A DNA stretch of 64,000 nucleotides from Heterohyrax brucei. Its lineage: Eukaryota > Chordata > Mammalia > Hyracoidea > Procaviidae. Shown piece after piece: positions 11,890 to 27,798 of the stretch (within the stretch, counting starts at the first letter, position 1; each line of letters starts with the position of its first letter). The notes beneath the pieces were generated by a model. It saw only the letters and a program-made list of their open reading frames with translations. It was not told the origin of the DNA and searched no databases. Location: contig CM053140.1 of NCBI GenBank assembly GCA_028571685.1, forward strand, positions 25,587,501 through 25,651,500, written 5' to 3'. The position numbers were made by a program, and so were the translations under genes.

Positions 11890-12309
11890 GTCAATATAGT
11901 CGCTGAGGATCCAAAGTCATCTTCCTTCATTGGGACCTTCAAGTGGTCAGGGATCAGAACATGTGCCAATAACAGGACCCTTAGTACTCAACTTTTTCAT
12001 GGATACCAGGGACCTTGCAAAGGTGGATGCCCTTGGATTTGAAACCTGTGGTTTGCGGCATGGTTCTCTGAGATTTTTTTATCATGCCTCTTATTTGCTT
12101 ATTTCTGTCGGGATTTTCTCAGACATCTCGGTATGCTCTCAGTTGTTTGTGTTGTCTAAAGTTAAGCATCTCAGTCTGTACAGACGTAAATCTATTTTCA
12201 AAGAGTATGTCTTCGTGTTTTGGAAAAACTGACAGTAATCCTCTGTATGGGTGGTTTGTCTCCGAGACTGCTCACAGATGAAGTTTACACACCACCTAGG
12301 TTGTATCTG
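11890..12309. other. Unassigned sequence after ERV LTR
   Basis: No recognised gene. If the LTR at 11,092 were a 5' LTR this would be a leader, but no convincing primer-binding site follows it. Confidence 0.35.
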
Positions 12310-12328
12310 CAGATTTCCGAATTCTGAG

Positions 12329-13293
12329 TTGTTGTTAGGTGCCATCGATTCCGTTCTGTCTGATAGCAACCCTATGAACAACAGAATGAAACACTGTCAG
12401 GTCTTGTGCCATATCCACAATTGTTTTTATGTTTAAGCCCATTGTTGTGGCTACTGTGTCGACCCATCTCGTCGAGGGTCTTCCTGTTTTTCACTGACCC
12501 TCCATTCCACCAGGCACGATGTCCTTCTCCAGGGACTGATCTTTCCTGACAACATATACAAAATCTGTAAGACTCAGTCTTGCCATTTCTGCTTCCAAGG
12601 AACACTCTGGTTGGACTTCTTCCAGAACAGATCTGTTGGTTCTTTTGGCCATCCGTCGTACATTTAACATTCTTCTCCAATGCCACAATTCAAAGGCACC
12701 AATTCTTCTTCTGTCTAATTTGTTCATAGTTTAGCTTTCACATGCATATGATGTGACTGAAAATACCATGGCTTGGGTTAGATGCGTTTTAGTCTTTAAG
12801 GTGACATCGTTACTTTTGAATACTTTGCAGAGGCCCTTTGCAGCAGATTTTTCCAGTACAACGCGTCTTTTGATTTCTTGACTGCTGCTTCCCACAGCAT
12901 TGATTGTGGACCCAAGTAAAATGAAGTCGCTCACAACCTCAATCCTTTCTCCATTTATGACAGTGTTGCTTACTGGTCTGGTGGTGAGGATTTCTGTTTT
13001 CCTGATGTTGAGGTGCAATCTGTCCTGAAGGCTAGGGTCCTTGGTCTTTATCAGTAAATGCCTCAAATCTTCTTCATTTCCAGCAAGTGTCATCTGTATA
13101 ACACAGGTTATTAGCGAGTCATCCTCCAATCCTGATGCCTCGTTCTTCGTATAATCCAGCTTCTAGGATTATTTGCTTGGCATACAGATTAAAAAGGTAT
13201 GGTGAAAGGATCCAACCCTGACACACACCTTTCCTGACTAAACCAGGCAGTGTCCCCTTGTTCTGTTTGCATGACTGCCTCTTGAGTCATATA
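12329..13293 (-). mobile_element. RTE LINE copy R3, 5'-truncated, with target-site duplication
   Basis: Reverse complement encodes the C-terminal RTE reverse transcriptase region (pieces: LCKVFKSNDVTLKTKTHLTQ, VVSDFILLGSTINA; catalytic box YTDD at about 13,095) and the 3' UTR ending GGCACCTAACAACAAC. CAGATTTCCGAATTCTGAG (12,310-12,328) and CAGATTCCGAATTCTGAG (13,294-13,311) form the target-site duplication. Confidence 0.93.
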
Positions 13294-13311
13294 CAGATTC
13301 CGAATTCTGAG

Positions 13312-14853
13312 TGACACATGCTAAAATTTGACAAGGAATAGAGAATGCTGCCTTTAAGAAGTGTGGGCCACTCTCTGGAACTCTGGCTGCCTACACGGTT
13401 AGAAATTATGGGGTGAATTCAGTTAAATTTTTTGGGAAATGGTATGCACTTGCCAGAGGCAAGGAATCAGACCAGTGGTCTGAGGAAATTATGAGCTCAG
13501 CAAAATTAACTCTTCTGCATAATGAATGAGGAAAAAGAAAGCTCTTTTTTAAAAAGTCTAATGATTTACCTCCAGGCTGTGTTTTTTTTTTCCCTCCCTC
13601 TTGCTGTCTCTTTCTCTCCTTCTCAACTCGAAAGCAATGGGTTTTGTTTGGGGTACCTGTGCCTACTTAAAACTAAAAACTTCTTAATTCTGAACTTTTG
13701 ACCTTAGTGGAAAGGCATCAGCTTGACGATAAATTGCTTTTGTTGTCAAACTAACAGATTTGACTCATTAATTAGCTGCAACCAGACACTAAATAAGTAA
13801 ATAAAGGCTTACAGCTGCATGGTAGCTACAACCCATCCAAATGAGAGGTTCCTATGTTCAAAAGAAGCCCTGGAAATAACAGTAAGTTCAGGTTTTACTC
13901 TAAACCTAACTGCCCTATTAAGAAGAAAACCAAGTTTTAGGGCAAGAATGAACCTGCTAGTCACATTTACTCCCCGGTCAAAAGCAAAGCACCTAAAGTT
14001 GTCAAAATGTTCTAAATTACCCTTTAGGATACCACTGTAAGTTGTGTCTGCAATAGATCTCTCTGGCAATCATAATGAAAAGGAGGAAATAGTTAACAAT
14101 GATAATTCTATCACTGTAGTTACAATACCCATAAACATAGCACCTACGTAAAAACTTGGAAAGCTGGTTTATCAACATTTGTTTTAGTTGATTAATATGT
14201 TAGTAGGACCTAGAAAAACTCCATAAAAAGCTGAAGAAGCACATACAAAAAGCCCTAAAAATTTGTTAATGATTAAACCCAATGGTCCAGGTATTGAATT
14301 ATCGGATCAAACAAAAGTGGTAACGTTTTTAAATGACATCCTTCAGGTATTTTATTTTTTCCAAAATAAAATTAATGGGGCAAAAATTCAAAACTGCAAG
14401 CAAGAGGAAAAAGGAGAAAGGTTTACTGTTTATCCAAATGGTTTACTGAATATTATTTTTTATTTCCAGCAAACAGGCTAGCCAAAGAAACAATGTTCAT
14501 TACTAAGCTGACTCATTTGGCTTTAAAACACAACCTTCTTTTAATTATTGACATAGAGTCCTCAGAGAAGAACTTAGAAGGAAGTTGGGTACTACCCAAC
14601 TACTAAACATGGGTGAGGAACTAAGAGCAAACCTGTTTACTGAATTATTTGCATCTTCTCATAATTCAAAATTTACATTTGCCAAGCCAGCCAAGTGCTA
14701 CTGAGTCAGATCTGACCCTTGCATTTAAAAAGAGGTAAAAGAATTCTCTTATTAGGTAAGTATTGGTAAAGTAAGGCATAGTTTGAACCTACCAACTGTG
14801 TAATTTCTCATTCTGACAGCCTTGAAGAGAGTTGTGTAAAGCTTAAAGAGCCT
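13312..14853. other. Unassigned AT-rich stretch, with one open reading segment
   Basis: About 13,350-13,520 (+) is open for some 56 codons (fragment KFFGKWYALARGK) before TGA. It might be a retroviral gag relic, but this is not established. The rest, including opposed ORFs at about 13,810-14,070, shows no known motif. Confidence 0.35.
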
Positions 14854-15245
14854 TGTCTTAGTCATCTGGTACTGCTCTAACAGAAACACCACAAAGTGGA
14901 TGGCTTTAGCAAACAAAAGTTTATTCTTACACAATCCAGTAGGCTACAAGTCCAAATTCAGGGTGTCCATTGCAGGAGAAGTCTTTCCCTCTTTGTCAGC
15001 TTTGGAGGAAGGTCCTTGTGTTGTATCAGTCTTTGATCAAGGAGCATCTTGGCACAGAAACCTCAGGTCTGAAGGATGTGCTATGCTCCTGCACTTCCTT
15101 CTTGATGACATGCGGTTTCCAGGTCTCTGCTTGCTTCCTTTTCTTTTTTGTGGGATGAAGGGATAAGAGGCAGTGCAACCTATACTCCAGGGAAATTTCC
15201 TTTACATTGGAGGTAGGAGGTGACCTTAGGAAGGGTGTCACAAGG
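14854..15245 (-). mobile_element. MaLR-type LTR, antisense, truncated
   Basis: Begins (+) TGTCTTAGTCATCTGGTACTG, with TTTATTCTTACAC giving an AATAAA on the minus strand. It stops after the CCAGGGAAA...TTACATTGGA block, so its far end is missing. Confidence 0.82.
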
Positions 15246-15346
15246 ATTTTGGTTCTACTTGAACTCCAGCAAGCATTTCAGCTTTTTCTGTTTGCTCTCT
15301 TGCAGATGTTTTGTCTGGGATGACAGCTATAAAGTTTCTGTTAACT

Positions 15347-15416
15347 TAATTATGTGTACTCATGCCATGAGTCGGATCCAACTCGATGGCACTTGGCTTT
15401 GGCTAATTATGTGTAC
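15347..15416 (+). mobile_element. 44-base SINE/RTE tail flanked by 13-base direct repeat
   Basis: 15,360-15,403 is only the tail of an AfroSINE/RTE (ATGAGTCGGATCCAACTCG). It is flanked by identical TAATTATGTGTAC at 15,347-15,359 and 15,404-15,416. Confidence 0.85.
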
Positions 15417-15639
15417 ATTGGTGAGTATTGCTACAAAGAATCTGACAGTCTTTAAACCTAGAAACCAAACACAATGCTTCACTGTTCCAGATTCTTTTTG
15501 GGTGCGTGGATGGGTGAATTCACCAAATCTTTCAAGAAAATAAGTAGTATCAATAACAGCTCTTGTCCAGTTTTATGTTGACTAAAAGTAATTTAAAATC
15601 TCAGTGATCATTTTGGAAAATGAATTAATTTTTACCTAT

Positions 15640-16302
15640 ATCAAGAAACCAAAAATCCTCACAACTGGACCAGTAAAGGAGGTTATGATAAATGACAAAA
15701 AGATTGAAGTTGTCAAGGATCTTATTTTACTTCAATCCACAATCAGTGCCCAAGGAAGTAGCAGTCAGGAAATTAAGATACATTGCATTGGGAAAATATG
15801 TGGCAAAAGGCCATTTTTAAATGCTGAAAAGTAAAGACATCATCTTTAAGGCTAAGGTGCACCTAACCCAAGCTGTGGCATTTTCAGTTGCAGGATATAT
15901 GTGTGAAAGCTGAACAGTGAATAAAGAAGATAAAAGAATTCACACTTTTGAATTGTGTTGGAGAAGAATATTGAAGGTACCACGGACTGCCGAAAGAACA
16001 GATCTGTCCTGGAAGAAGTACAACCAGAGGGTCCTTCAGAAGGAAAGATGGGGAGACTATGTCTTAAACAATTTGGGCATACTGTCAAGAAGGATTAATC
16101 CCAAGAAAAGGACATCATGCTTGGTAAAGTAGTGGGCTGCCGAAAAAGAAGAAGACCCTCAAGGAGATGGATTGACCCAGTGGCTGCAATGATGGGTTTA
16201 AGCATAAAAATGAATGTGGGCATGGCTCAGAACCAGGCAGTATTTTATTTTGTTGCACACAGGATTGCTTTGAGTCAGACTGATGGCCCTAACAACAACA
16301 GA
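15640..16302 (+). mobile_element. RTE LINE copy R4, 5'-truncated
   Basis: RT C-terminal and 3' UTR text: AAAATCCTCACAACTGG, then GGCAGTATTTTATTTTGTTGC and CCCTAACAACAACAG. Confidence 0.9.
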
Positions 16303-16308
16303 GATTGT

Positions 16309-16466
16309 TTGGGGAGTCTTAGTGGCACAGCGGCTAAGCATTAGGCTTCTTAAAAACAAGGTAACCAGTTCAGATTCACCAGCTACTCTTCGGAAATCCT
16401 GTGGGGCACTTTTCCTCTGTTACATCGTGTCCCTGTGAGTCAGAATCATCACCGCAGCAATGGTTA
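16309..16466 (+). mobile_element. AfroSINE
   Basis: GGGGAGTCTTAGTGGCACAG head and TGAGTCAGAATCATCACCG tail. Confidence 0.8.
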
Positions 16467-19400
16467 ATAGATTTTTTTTATTTTTAATTGGTGTAACAAG
16501 GCCTTGAAGAATCTAATTATTGTAAATTGTCTTTTCTAAAAGATCCTATTGAAACAGGAGAAATTCCAGGATTATGAAAATACAGTTTTCTACTTCTGAA
16601 TAGTACTGTTAGATTATTTACCTTCAAAAAATTATTCTAGCTGATTTAATAATAAATAGGTACTTATATAAATTAAATAATCTGAATATTCCCAATTTGT
16701 AAAAATAATTTTATTCCAACTTTAACATGGGATCTTAATAAACCAAGTTTTCTAAATGATTTAAGATCAGTATTACAAGAAATATGTTTTATTTAGAGAA
16801 AAGGAATAATTTATTAATTCCAGAGTAAGAAGGACGTTAACCTGCTTACAGTAATTATACTTTGAAATACATAAACTAGTAAGTGGCTTACTAATATTAA
16901 ATTTAATACATGGATATTCATTATAATTAGTTTATAAATTCTTGATTGCCACAGAAAAAGAAGATATAAAAATACATTTAGATCTGATAATAAATATGTT
17001 TATTTTATGTCACTTGAAAAGTTGTATTTTAAGAAATATGTAACAAAGACAAGAAATTGTAAAGGTTTATTAAAAATATTATTTGAGGAGACCAAAGCTC
17101 TTAATTGCTATAATTAATAAGGTAATTTATGAGAATATTTGAGCACTCTTAATATCAAATAACCTACAAAACAAAGAGTTACGTTTCTCCCTGTTAAAAT
17201 AATGATTTTTCTCTACTAGGTAGAAGAGTTAATTGTGATGTTTTTGCAACCAGCCAAGCCAAGTGAACCTGCCTTATATACATACATTCAACAGAACAAA
17301 TGTGTAAGTCGAAAACCAAGTTGTAAGACCGAGGAAAAAAAACTAAAGTTTGTACCTATAAAACCTTACCTTAAATAGCATATTGTTTCTCAGAAATCTA
17401 TAATAAACTCTTGAAAATTGTAAAATTCCATAGAAAGCACAAGAGATGTGCTTCTGTTGTGTACAAAGGAAAAAATGCGAAAAGGCTATATCAAATATAT
17501 TAAGAATTATATAAAATACACTATCAAAATCAGGAAAAGTGCCAAATTTTCTTTAAATTAAAAAATTACATGTCGATAATGTTTATCCAATCCTGGACAA
17601 CAAGTATGTAAAATCATTCATAATTTTAGTATTTCAGATACTACTTTGTTATAATTTTGTTTCCTTTAAACCTAGCATCATCAAAGCCAATGGTTTTAGT
17701 TAAAAAATTCAATCATTTTAACCTAACATATTGTTGATATATCCTGACTATGTTAGTGTCTCAAAATTATTATGTCTTATTTCTAAAAGAAACTCTTTAT
17801 AATTCAGGATAATCTTTGTCTATTTTTGTCTAAAGTTATTGTATAACTTTAGTTGTCCTTGTCTTACTTTTATAATTAATTTCCAACAAGTCTATTCACT
17901 TTTAGGAATTATTGTTTAGATTTAAGTTTGCCATTCAGATAAATTTTTCTCTAGGGATCCATGAAAAACACTTAACCAAAACATTCCAGACATCAATATA
18001 ATTGGGCCAAATCAATATTTAGAAAGTTTAAATCAACACTGATAAGGTTTTTCAAGTTGCCACTGATCCACAAAAGCATGTAACCAAGATTAGCTGCACA
18101 GGACTCAGTAAACTAAAAGAATTATCATAAAGTTTTAATGAAAATATCACTATGTTCAATGTTCTAATTTCTACTTCTGGGAAACCATCTTTGTTTCCCT
18201 TTTACTTTTTTAATGTAAAAATCAGTTATTTCAAGAACTAATAACATTGTTAGTCACAGAATACTCTATGAATTAAGAGATGTAGCTAATATCATGGTGT
18301 TGACTAAGCTTATTCAGAATATTTTGAATTACTCCACCTGTGCACTCCAATAGATGAATGCTGGAATGACTATGATGAAAAAAGTAATTCTCCAAAAACA
18401 AGTTGTTCTCCCTTATGTTGCTTACACTGACTCAAATATTGCTACATATTGTCAGTTTTTAATACAATACTCTAAATAATGTTTGCACAAGTTAAAGGAG
18501 CTCTTGACAACCAAAATCCCAAAATTTGCCTAGTATTGTTCCTATATTTAAAAAATACGTAAGTTAAAACATTTCCTGGAACCTGGTAGAAAAGGACTTA
18601 TGCAGTTTTGGTAATACCGGTGCTGCTATATTACAAGAAGTTAAGACCCGGATACTCCTCTCCCAATTAAAGCTGTTACTCCTACTTGGACAGTTCAACC
18701 AACTAAAAGACCCTAAAACTCAATAATCGTCAAGATGATAAACAGATGAAATCTCATGTGGTCAGCTCCACCCAAGGTCCAGGACCAAGCATATAAAACC
18801 TTTATTCACGAACACTGGAACACATAAATGAAGATACAATTCTCTGACCCTGCATATTTCTTTTCCTACTATTTGCTATCCTTTTTTCTTACTTGTCTTT
18901 AAGGTATGTGGGCTAATAATTTTCCCTTGGTGTATGAATATTATTGAAAGTGTTTCTTTGTGCCTCACCCTCACTGCTTTTGAAACAGCTTTGTTATATT
19001 AATTAGGGCTTATTAATTGAAAAGACAGATTTTTTTTTTCTGGGCAATTTTGCTGCCTTATGAAGCTTTTCTTAAGTTCTTTGCTACTATGCCTCATAAT
19101 AACTCCTGGGGCCTGAAAAGATAATATGTTTTGTTGGACTGGCTCAATTAGTAGCAAATACTTCCTGTTGCTCTTAAGATAACACCACTGGTGAAGTAGA
19201 GGAAGATATGCACAAAGTACACCAATGAGTAGTATGGCTGCATTCACTCCTTTCAACACAGATGACATTGGTATCTGACTTGTTTAGTTAACTCCCACAA
19301 GAGATAGGACTATGATTGTGAAACCTGATTTCAAACTAGAATAACAGTGTCAGTAACTGTTGAAATCGTTTGTTTCAGTCAAACATATTATGAAATGTGT

Positions 19401-20037
19401 AGCCAAAGTCAGACAAAAATATGTCCCAATGCAACTAATGTGTGTTGATTTTGTACACTTTTGTAACACAGTTGATAGTTCCTACACCTTGAACTAGTTT
19501 TCCTGAAAGGATCCAAATATTCATTCTCAATCTGGCTCGGATCTCGAGTGGATGTGTCTTGAATCCACACAGCATGGTGAAAACTGACATATAGCATGGT
19601 GAAGATCTAGAAGCTATCTAGCAAAGATTGTAAATGCATGGTGAAGAACCACATGCTATCCAACAGATAGCACAGGCTGTAAACCTGAACAAAAACAACC
19701 CAATAGTCATGTGTTTAAAGGCCTAGAACTTTGGGGTCATCGTCTAAGGAAGCCAAGTCCATGCTAAAAATAATGTAAGACCCAAATGCAGAACTCATGC
19801 TGAAGATAATATAAGACCACACAAAAGACAGTAACAATGTGATCAAAAGATGTTCAGCTGAAATCCTTAATCAAAAGGAGGGACTGATCTGTAGACTGGG
19901 ATGCTTGAAAAAGTTTATAGTTGCTTGACCATACTTGCTTGACCACTTCCACTTTTTCCTAGTTATGTAATAGAAAAGCTGGCACAACAGTTTTCATTGC
20001 TAATTAGTAAGTAAAGCTAAGTTTAAAAAGGAAGAAA
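16467..20037. other. AT-rich region, possible internal part of an ERV
   Basis: About 3.6 kb, strongly AT-rich, with no long ORF on either strand (an antisense ORF of 89 codons at 18,999-19,268 has no recognised motif). The last 150 bases before 20,038 align with the pre-LTR segments at 10,930-11,091 and 27,060-27,212 and end in a polypurine tract (AAAAAGGAAGAAA), so at least the 3' part is ERV. The origin of the remainder was not determined; no RT, integrase or envelope motif was found. Confidence 0.4.
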
Positions 20038-20075
20038 TGTTATGCGGTACATGTCATCTGATTTAAATAAAAAGT
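20038..20075 (+). mobile_element. ERV LTR start, copy 3 (truncated)
   Basis: TGTTATGCGGTACATGTCATC follows the polypurine tract and matches the LTR starts at 11,092 and 27,213. It is cut off by RTE R5. Confidence 0.65.
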
Positions 20076-20285
20076 GGTTGTTGTTACATGCTGCCAAGTC
20101 AGTTTCAACTCATAGAACCATATGTACAACAGAGTGAAACACTGGCCCATCCTGTGCCATCCTCGCAGTCATCGCTGTGCTCAAGCCCACTGTAGCAGCC
20201 ACTGTGTCAGTCTGTCTCATTGAAGGAGTTCTTGTTTTCACTGATCCTCTATCAAGAACATGACATTCTTCTCTGCGTAAGGGAT
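20076..20285 (-). mobile_element. RTE 3' fragment R5
   Basis: GTTGTTGTTACATGC...CCACTGTGTCAGTCTGTC is the antisense RTE 3' end; truncated. Confidence 0.85.
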
Positions 20286-20650
20286 TGATAGAAACATTTT
20301 ACAGTCCAAAATTGCTTTATATAGCTGTTGAATTTGCCCAAACTTGTGTACTTCTTATTTAGGTCATTACTGTAGGCATCGCATCACAGTCCCTCAGCAT
20401 CAAGAAGGAACCCAAACTTGACATCTGTCTTGTGCAAATAAGCAAACTTTCATCCATTTCTCTGTGAAGGTGGTTGAGAGTTGTCTTCATGATTTTTCCT
20501 ATTTCCTCTTTTGCTGTTAACCAAGCTTCACACAAGTTCTCACCAGCCTTTTTCTTTCTTTCGTCTCAAACATCTTTCAGGCGCTCCATGGACTCCTTTA
20601 CTTTCAGCTGATGCCCAGGGCACACGCCATAACTTAGACAAGTCTCGGCT
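20286..20650 (-). other. Coding-like antisense stretch of unknown origin
   Basis: Reverse complement gives about 110 codons with two stops (fragments KKAGENLCEAWLTAKEEIGK and LNHLHREMDESLL). The even amino-acid mix looks like a decayed coding sequence, possibly a transposase or processed pseudogene. I cannot name it. Confidence 0.35.
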
Positions 20651-20651
20651 C

Positions 20652-20757
20652 TACTGACAAATGGGTAGTGGCTGTGCTTGAAGCACATTGGTCAGGAGTC
20701 AAACTCAGATCTCCCAAGTGGAGGTCAAGATTCCACCACTGAACCATCACTGCCCTC
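20652..20757 (-). mobile_element. tRNA-Gly-derived SINE head, antisense
   Basis: Reverse complement keeps the tRNA-Gly-like order GGTTCAGTGGTGGAATCTTG and a degraded B box. Too diverged, and continuous with SINE sequence, to be a tRNA gene. Confidence 0.7.
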
Positions 20758-20849
20758 AGGCGTGGCACATGGTAAGAATCAATATAGATGACTTCTGAGA
20801 AGCTAGAGACCACTAAAGTTAAGGACAATGACTCTAGGTTCAATCACCC

Positions 20850-21000
20850 TAGATCACTCGCTGTGAGACTTTGGGCAAGTCTCTTTATCTCCCTATGCAT
20901 CAGTTTTCTCATCTGAAAATTGGCGATAATAATAATAAGGTGGTTGTTGTGAACATTAAATGAAATAAAAGCAGAATGCTTAGCACCGTTTTGGGTACTG
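20850..21000 (+). mobile_element. MIR SINE
   Basis: GTGAGACTTTGGGCAAGTCTC...TCATCTGAAAATTGGCGATAATAATAATAAGG is the MIR core. Confidence 0.8.
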
Positions 21001-21179
21001 GATCCTCACAAACATGTGTTTGCTATTATTGTTGTCATTTTATGATAGCACAAGGACACAGGCACCAGCCAGGAAACTCGGGTCCTTTAGGCATACACAC
21101 TAAGATTATTGCTGGCTGTGAACCTCTCTGAGTGCAGAGGAGGCTCTGAAGACAGGAATAAGCACTCAGCCTGAGGTCA

Positions 21180-21290
21180 GAGGGCCTTTATGTGTCTAAC
21201 GCCCTCTCTGTCACACACAGCTGTGTGACCTCAGACAAAACACTTGGCCTCTCATTGCTTCATATACATCTCTGGTAAAGGGGGTGAAAA
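21180..21290 (+). mobile_element. MIR SINE, second copy
   Basis: AGCTGTGTGACCTCAGACAAA...GGCCTCTCATTGCTTC; diverged MIR core. Confidence 0.65.
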
Positions 21291-21360
21291 ATAGGCCCAT
21301 GGGACTGGAGGAGTGAGCCACACATGTCTTCCCTAGAAAAATATTCTCATGCCAGGACTC

Positions 21361-21865
21361 TGTGATGGTTAAGGTTCTGGTTCAAATTGGCTGGGCCAAG
21401 ATTCTCAGTGGTTTGGCTACCCACTACCATCTAGTCAATACGATTTTGTGATCACTTCCATAATGAGATTTGATATGATGTGATCATCTCAATGGTGGGA
21501 TCTGCTGTGAGTAGTCAGTTAGTTGAAAGGGTATTTCCTGCACGTGGGGGCTCTATCCAATGTAAGTGGACATTCTGGCCAGGCTTGTGGGCTTTTGCTC
21601 ACTCTGGATCCTGCAGGTAGCTCCTATTCATTTGACTGCCAGTTCTTGGGATGTGAATTAGCAACTTACCTGTTATATTGCATGCTGATCTTGGGATTCA
21701 TTGTTCTTTGCAACCTGTGAGCAAAATCGCTGGCCTCTGACCTGCTACTATTGGGTTCAACAGCCCTGTAGCTACATGTATCCCAGGAGAAGCCTCTATC
21801 CTGACTTATGGGCTTGGGATGTTCCAGCCTCTACAGTCATGTCAGTCATATCCTTCATAGAAGCG
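21361..21865 (+). mobile_element. LTR of a second family
   Basis: Starts TGTGATGGTTAAGG and continues with GGCTGGGCCAAGATTCTCAG and the phrase TTGGGATTCATTGTTCTTTGC. A fragment of the same family lies at 61,030-61,230. The LTR nature is inferred from the start and known look-alikes. Confidence 0.5.
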
Positions 21866-21905
21866 CACGCACGCACGCACACACACACACACACACACAT
21901 CTGTG
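21866..21905 (+). repeat. (CA)n microsatellite
   Basis: CGCACG then ACACAC tract. Confidence 0.95.
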
Positions 21906-21911
21906 TGTTTG

Positions 21912-22085
21912 TGGAAACCCTGATGGTTTAATGGTTAAGTACTGTGTCTGCTAACCAAGAAGCCATGAGGCCAGCAGTTTGAACTTGCCAGGTGCTCCTT
22001 GGAAACTCTAGGGAGCAATTCTACTCTATCCTGTAGGATCACTATGAGTCAGAATCTACTCAATGGCAGTGAGTTTGGTTTTTGG
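21912..22085 (+). mobile_element. AfroSINE
   Basis: GGAAACCCTGATGGTTTAATG...GCTCCTTGGAAACTC...GAATCTACTCAATGGCAGTG, TTGGTTTTTGG end. Confidence 0.92.
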
Positions 22086-22094
22086 TATATATGT

Positions 22095-26140
<4,046 letters not shown>

Positions 26141-27008
26141 GGCTAAACACGTTGTGTGAAAGATGTTGAACCACGGTCACATCTTACATGAACGTACTGT
26201 GAATAAATTGCTGCAGCAAATTTATTTCATTAAAAATAACTCAATTTATTAGCAGTGACGCTCTAGCCATTAGTGTGCATAAAAAGAATCTTTGCAAACT
26301 GAGTAAAAAATTCAAATTATTGTCTAACATAATGCCATTTTTAAAAATAGTGACTTGAATAATTCACATTTAACAATTTAAAAGGTCCCTAAATGATGTT
26401 TCATAGAATTATTTAAGGTCATGCATAGATGTTCATATCCTGTACTATGTAATTATCAATAACTATATTAAGAATAAATTTAATATTTATAAATGTGATA
26501 TTACATGAAAAACCAGATAACAAAAAAGAGTGTATGGTAAAATAATGGTGTAAACATAAAGTTATGCAAATGTAGTAATAAAATGCATTAAAATGTAAAA
26601 ATGTACTAAAATCAATATTTTTCCATATAAAAGATTACATGCAAATAACAAACTCAAAGAATACACAGAAAAATAACTATTACCGATTATTTGTACATGT
26701 GGGGATTGTGGGTGACATTCCTTACTTTTGCTCAGCTGTATCTTATCGTGTGCATTATTCCAACTTTGGAATAAGGAAAATATTTTAAATAGTAAGTCTG
26801 AAGGCAAAAAAAAAAAAGATCTGACTTGCATACTTATTAGTTTAGAATCTACTAAGCAGATACCCAGTATCTCCCTCTCCCAGTCATCCCAGGGAATGAC
26901 TCCCAGACCCCTGCCTTAAGGATTCTCCTCTTAGGGCCAAATTAAGCCATGTGAGGGCCATAAACACTATTTGTGCTGTCCCTGCTCAGCCAGTCCATGC
27001 ATTCCAAT

Positions 27009-27045
<37 letters not shown>

Positions 27046-27648
27046 ATTATCCGAAGATTGGAGACACCCATAAAGATTTACAGGTGTTAAGCCACAGCAA
27101 GGAAAGCTTCAGTAAGATTCTGTTTCCCTTTCCCGGTTGTGTGATGGAAAATCTGGCACAACAGGTGGCTCTACTGGTTTATAAGCAAGTGTGCCTAAGT
27201 CAAAGAAGGAAATGTTCCACTACACATGCTATCTGATTTAGGTTAAAGGTTGGGGTTCTGATATTATCTGAGAACTGTCTCGTGGCTATGAATCAGGACC
27301 ACATGATCACGAGTTGACCCCAGCCATCATCTAACCAGAACCCATCCTGTAACATCTCCTAGCCTGTAACTATGTATGTACCTTAGCCATAGTCCTTTTC
27401 CTGTTCTCTAGTCCCATTTACATCATTGATGAATTGACCTATTACTAATCCTATCCTTGTGAGGATTTTCTTTGTCCTCTGCAATGGGCCGTGCAGGTGA
27501 CTCATCATCAGATTCCATCAGCATATGTGCTGGGTGCCTACTGATGGTCTCCCTCCTCCAGATGATTGCCTTTGATTTGGTCATTGTCTTGGATTGATAA
27601 AAATCTCTCTTGATTAAATTTAAGCCTGTATCTTTTTCCCTTAACTCA
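26141..27648 (+). mobile_element. ERV 3' end copy 2: internal part, polypurine tract and LTR
   Basis: Paralogue of 9,501-11,889. Internal AT-rich part to 27,212 with (TG)n at 27,009-27,043. The polypurine tract CAAAGAAGGAAA precedes an LTR at 27,213-27,648 (TG start, TTAACTCA end). The LTR lacks the two SINEs, and the internal part lacks the MaLR LTR, seen in copy 1. Confidence 0.65.
27009..27043 (+). repeat. (TG)n microsatellite
   Basis: Orthologous position to the tract at 10,890. Confidence 0.95.
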
Positions 27649-27798
27649 TATGTGGGCATGTGTGTCCTGGCTATCCATGCTGTAACCTCTTTTTAAACCT
27701 GACCTTAATATCAGAGATTGAATGCAAAAGTAATGTATACTATCTGGATACAAATGTTTTAGTAGATACAGGGTAGTAACATTTCTTACTACTTACTA

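Noticed and set aside
12731-13129. 132-codon ORF as a host gene
   Set aside because: It is RTE reverse transcriptase inside a TSD-bounded insertion.
18999-19268. 89-codon antisense ORF with a hydrophobic run
   Set aside because: Opposite in orientation to the ERV LTRs, no motif recognised; likely chance.
16467-19890. Foamy-virus-like or mitochondrial insertion
   Set aside because: AT-rich, but no RT, integrase or mitochondrial gene sequence could be read.
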